Shown here in pieces: positions 39,836 to 41,784 of a stretch of 41,784 nt of DNA. Below the pieces are notes generated by a model, which did not search any database, was not told the origin of the DNA, and saw nothing but the letters and a program-made list of their open reading frames with translations. How positions within the stretch are numbered: the stretch's first letter is position 1; each line of letters starts with the position of its first letter. Source of the DNA: Halocatena marina (GTDB lineage: Archaea; Halobacteriota; Halobacteria; Halobacteriales; Haloarculaceae); NCBI RefSeq assembly GCF_025913575.1, contig NZ_CP109786.1, positions 1 to 41,784 on the forward strand. Reading direction: 5' to 3'. The position numbers and the translations under genes are program-made.

Positions 39836-40246
39836 ATGGTACAACAACAAATTGTCGAAGTCCTAGGTAAAGCCCGGTCCCTACCCATCTCGGTGAGTAA
39901 GTTGCAGCCGCTAGCAGTGTTCATGGCGACGTTTTCGGTGATGGTGGCTCCAGCGAACGCACAAATGAGAGATGCGGTATGCAGTACGGGAGTCGGTGAT
40001 CTGCTTGCTATGATAATCGCATTGCTAGCACTGGGGCTTGCTTACTATTCGATATTCGATTTCTATAATGGATTTAAAAAGGGGAATTCGAAGGATTCGC
40101 AAAAGCGAGCGACAGCAGGCAACGATTACCAATCTGCCTTTAAGAAGATCGTCGGTTCGGTCTTCATCGCCAGCTCTCCAGATTTCCTCACGGCACTCGG
40201 ATTCAATCTTCTCGATTGTGTCTCAGTCGTGCAGATCTTTTCATAA
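39836..40246 (+). CDS. VirB2/TrbC-like pilin precursor
   Basis: 136 residues from ATG 39836 (GGGAG 8 bases before). A long signal peptide ends in VAPANA (cleavage after Ala42). The mature part is about 94 residues: CSTG (Cys49), helix 1 (LLAMIIALLALGLAYYSIF), a basic loop (FKKGNSKDSQKRATAG), helix 2 (KKIVGSVFIASSPDFLTALG) and a late Cys in LLDCVSV. A long leader plus two helices is the VirB2 design, and the next gene is VirB6-like. The two Cys may form a disulfide. It is probably the pilus subunit of the transfer machine. Confidence 0.7.
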   Translation: MVQQQIVEVLGKARSLPISVSKLQPLAVFMATFSVMVAPANAQMRDAVCSTGVGDLLAMIIALLALGLAYYSIFDFYNGFKKGNSKDSQKRATAGNDYQSAFKKIVGSVFIASSPDFLTALGFNLLDCVSVVQIFS

Positions 40247-40296
40247 AAAGCACTGTTCCTAAGCAACAAAACTTGGATTTGATTCATTAACGAACC

Positions 40297-41784
40297 ATGA
40301 AACGAACTATTCCATCGGTTGATTCGTCCCCCATTAGTCGCATCGCTATTATCGCGTTCTGTGTTGCACTGCTCACCGTTTCTTCGGTTAGTGCAGCCAT
40401 GGTAGCGTCAGACACAACGAACAAGGTTTCATCTTCAAATCAATTTGCTACCAACTCGACATCGGCTAAGCCGATGACCGTCGTGGAAGATGTGCGGCTA
40501 ACCTACGAAAAGGGTGATCCACCGCTACCATTCAATGTGGATGTGAAAAAATTAAATGAAAGTAAAGTTGCCATTGTCTACCAGCATAACAACACGACCA
40601 AAACATGGCATACGACGGCGGATAACGTCGTCAATCACCATACATTATCTGGCGATGGCACTGAAAATCCAACCTTAAAAAACTTACTCGGTGCAGAAAT
40701 CGAGAAAACGAATGTCTTTAAAAACGAAATGAGGCCTTATATAAGGTCTGGTAAATCTGGCAAGAAAACTGGTGTTGAAGGCCGTAAACAATACCAACGG
40801 GAATTAAATGAAGAAAATCCTATCTACAACCTACCAGGTCCAGTCAAGGCGGCAAAAGACATCTACAAATGGATCGTAGATTCCGCCACTAATGGAGTCT
40901 CTGACTTAATTGATGCATTCCATGGGTTTGTGCTCTCGCTTCCTGCACCAGGGGAACCGTTCAAACCATCAACATGGTTCCCAAATTCGGCCACTCCGAT
41001 CAATAATACAACCTCTCCAAATAATACGTCGTCTCTGATTGAAAATAAATCAGCATTGGGATCACAGGGAAACTCGACTAACGCTACGAACGCGAGTTCG
41101 CCACCAGTGAACAACACTGATGGATGGTGGGATGCTGTGTGGACGATTTATGGCGGTCTGACATCCCTTGTCGCGCTGCCAATGTTTGTCTCGTGGGTTT
41201 ACGCATGGTCACGGAACACGGGAACACAACGCGAGCGCGAGCAGTATTTGCACCAGATGGCGCAGTCCGTAGGAATGATTATTGGCGGGCTCGTCGTCCT
41301 CCCGCTCATTCTCCACCTGTCGAACGAGTTGGCAGCGGGCATTGTTCCGGATGGTAACACGTTCATACAGACTCCGGAGAATATCGCTAAATTCGGCCTT
41401 GGATTGCTCGTTGGTGGGTTCATCACACTGGTTGAATCTGGTCTTATATTTGTTGGCCTTGTATGCGTCTTCGTCCAGTGGGTGTTGACGTTCTTGATTG
41501 TTGCAGCATGGCCGCTGTTTGCGGTCTGCTTAGCGTCTGGTAATCGCTATATCCGTCCATATGGAGAGAGCGGCGTCGTTGCGTTTGGGACTCTTATTGT
41601 GTTGAAGCTTATTCAAGCGGTTTGGCTTCGACTTCTCATAGAACTCCCACTCGCGTATAGCGATGTTGGCACGAGCTTGCTGACAATAGTGACAATTATG
41701 ATCGGTGTTTCCCTTGGATTCATTTACCTGCCGTATTATGCGGTAAAGAATCTGCTCCCTGAAATGGTCTCACAAATCGGTGGT
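40297..41784 (+). CDS. VirB6/TrbL-like polytopic membrane protein (3' end beyond window)
   Basis: The frame is open to the last base: 496 residues visible. Signal peptide (IAIIAFCVALLTVSSVSA), then about 240 outer residues rich in N-glycosylation sequons (NTT, NNT, NKS, NAS). Several membrane segments follow after residue 285: LTSLVALPMFVSWVYAW, VGMIIGGLVVLPLILHL, FGLGLLVGGFITLVESGLIF, WVLTFLIVAAWPLFAVCLAS, FGTLIVLKLIQAVW and LTIVTIMIGVSLGFIYLP. This fits VirB6/TrbL channel proteins, here with an extra glycosylated outer domain. It follows the pilin-like gene by 50 bases. The basic tail is probably the open frame at 1-699. Confidence 0.75.
   Translation, partial: MKRTIPSVDSSPISRIAIIAFCVALLTVSSVSAAMVASDTTNKVSSSNQFATNSTSAKPMTVVEDVRLTYEKGDPPLPFNVDVKKLNESKVAIVYQHNNTTKTWHTTADNVVNHHTLSGDGTENPTLKNLLGAEIEKTNVFKNEMRPYIRSGKSGKKTGVEGRKQYQRELNEENPIYNLPGPVKAAKDIYKWIVDSATNGVSDLIDAFHGFVLSLPAPGEPFKPSTWFPNSATPINNTTSPNNTSSLIENKSALGSQGNSTNATNASSPPVNNTDGWWDAVWTIYGGLTSLVALPMFVSWVYAWSRNTGTQREREQYLHQMAQSVGMIIGGLVVLPLILHLSNELAAGIVPDGNTFIQTPENIAKFGLGLLVGGFITLVESGLIFVGLVCVFVQWVLTFLIVAAWPLFAVCLASGNRYIRPYGESGVVAFGTLIVLKLIQAVWLRLLIELPLAYSDVGTSLLTIVTIMIGVSLGFIYLPYYAVKNLLPEMVSQIGG

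Noticed and set aside
40735..40746. CCTTATATAAGG palindrome, resembling arms of the 48-bp elements
   Set aside because: It is a simple 12-bp palindrome inside a coding region, without the 26-base spacing, so probably chance.

Overview
The window reads as haloarchaeal (class Halobacteria) extrachromosomal DNA. Most predicted proteins are rich in Asp and Glu. Promoters carry archaeal TATA boxes, and several genes look leaderless. There is an Orc1/Cdc6 initiator beside inverted origin repeats, and there are Tat lipoproteins and PhiH1-repressor-like winged helices. No rRNA, complete tRNA, CRISPR array, insertion sequence or housekeeping pathway was seen.

The 41,784 bases are probably one whole circular plasmid cut inside a gene. 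The reading frame left open at the right edge (40297 onward) and the frame open from base 1 to 699 are the same frame, because the length is divisible by three. Joined, they give one VirB6/TrbL-like membrane protein of about 728 residues that lies between a VirB2-like pilin and a VirB4-like ATPase, as in type IV secretion operons.

Layout: (1) 39836-8224 across the junction is a conjugation-type cluster: pilin-like protein, polytopic membrane protein with a basic tail, small linker protein, VirB4-like ATPase and a second large P-loop ATPase. (2) 8227-11531 holds a winged-helix regulator, a 0.5-kb repeat region that could be a transfer origin, a TIM-barrel/transglycosylase-like protein and small membrane proteins. 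(3) 11611-19946 is an accessory zone of small, translationally coupled genes, many zinc-binding (two SWIM-like proteins, several mini zinc ribbons, an AspA/AstE-like hydrolase). It is controlled by two related winged-helix proteins with visible operators, and it contains a promoter-plus-leader sequence present in three versions. (4) 20065-24512 has a Tat lipoprotein, a serine recombinase with its probable site and a PH-domain membrane protein. (5) 24628-26667 is a regulator and a ParA partition operon with 9-bp iterons both upstream and inside the downstream coding sequence. (6) 26791-34775 carries a second pilin-like protein, a repressor, a structured intergenic region, a five-gene coupled operon ending in a 1121-residue zinc/winged-helix protein, the replication origin and orc1/cdc6. 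(7) 34957-39608 holds membrane and surface proteins (beta-helix Tat lipoprotein, stalked anchored protein, DoxX) and regulators.

Together these give replication (Orc1/Cdc6 plus the large coupled operon), partition (ParA plus iterons), multimer resolution (serine recombinase) and an apparent DNA-transfer or secretion machine without a recognisable relaxase. A 48-49-bp inverted-repeat element (11-bp arms, unconserved centre) occurs four times, always at gene ends, and is unexplained.
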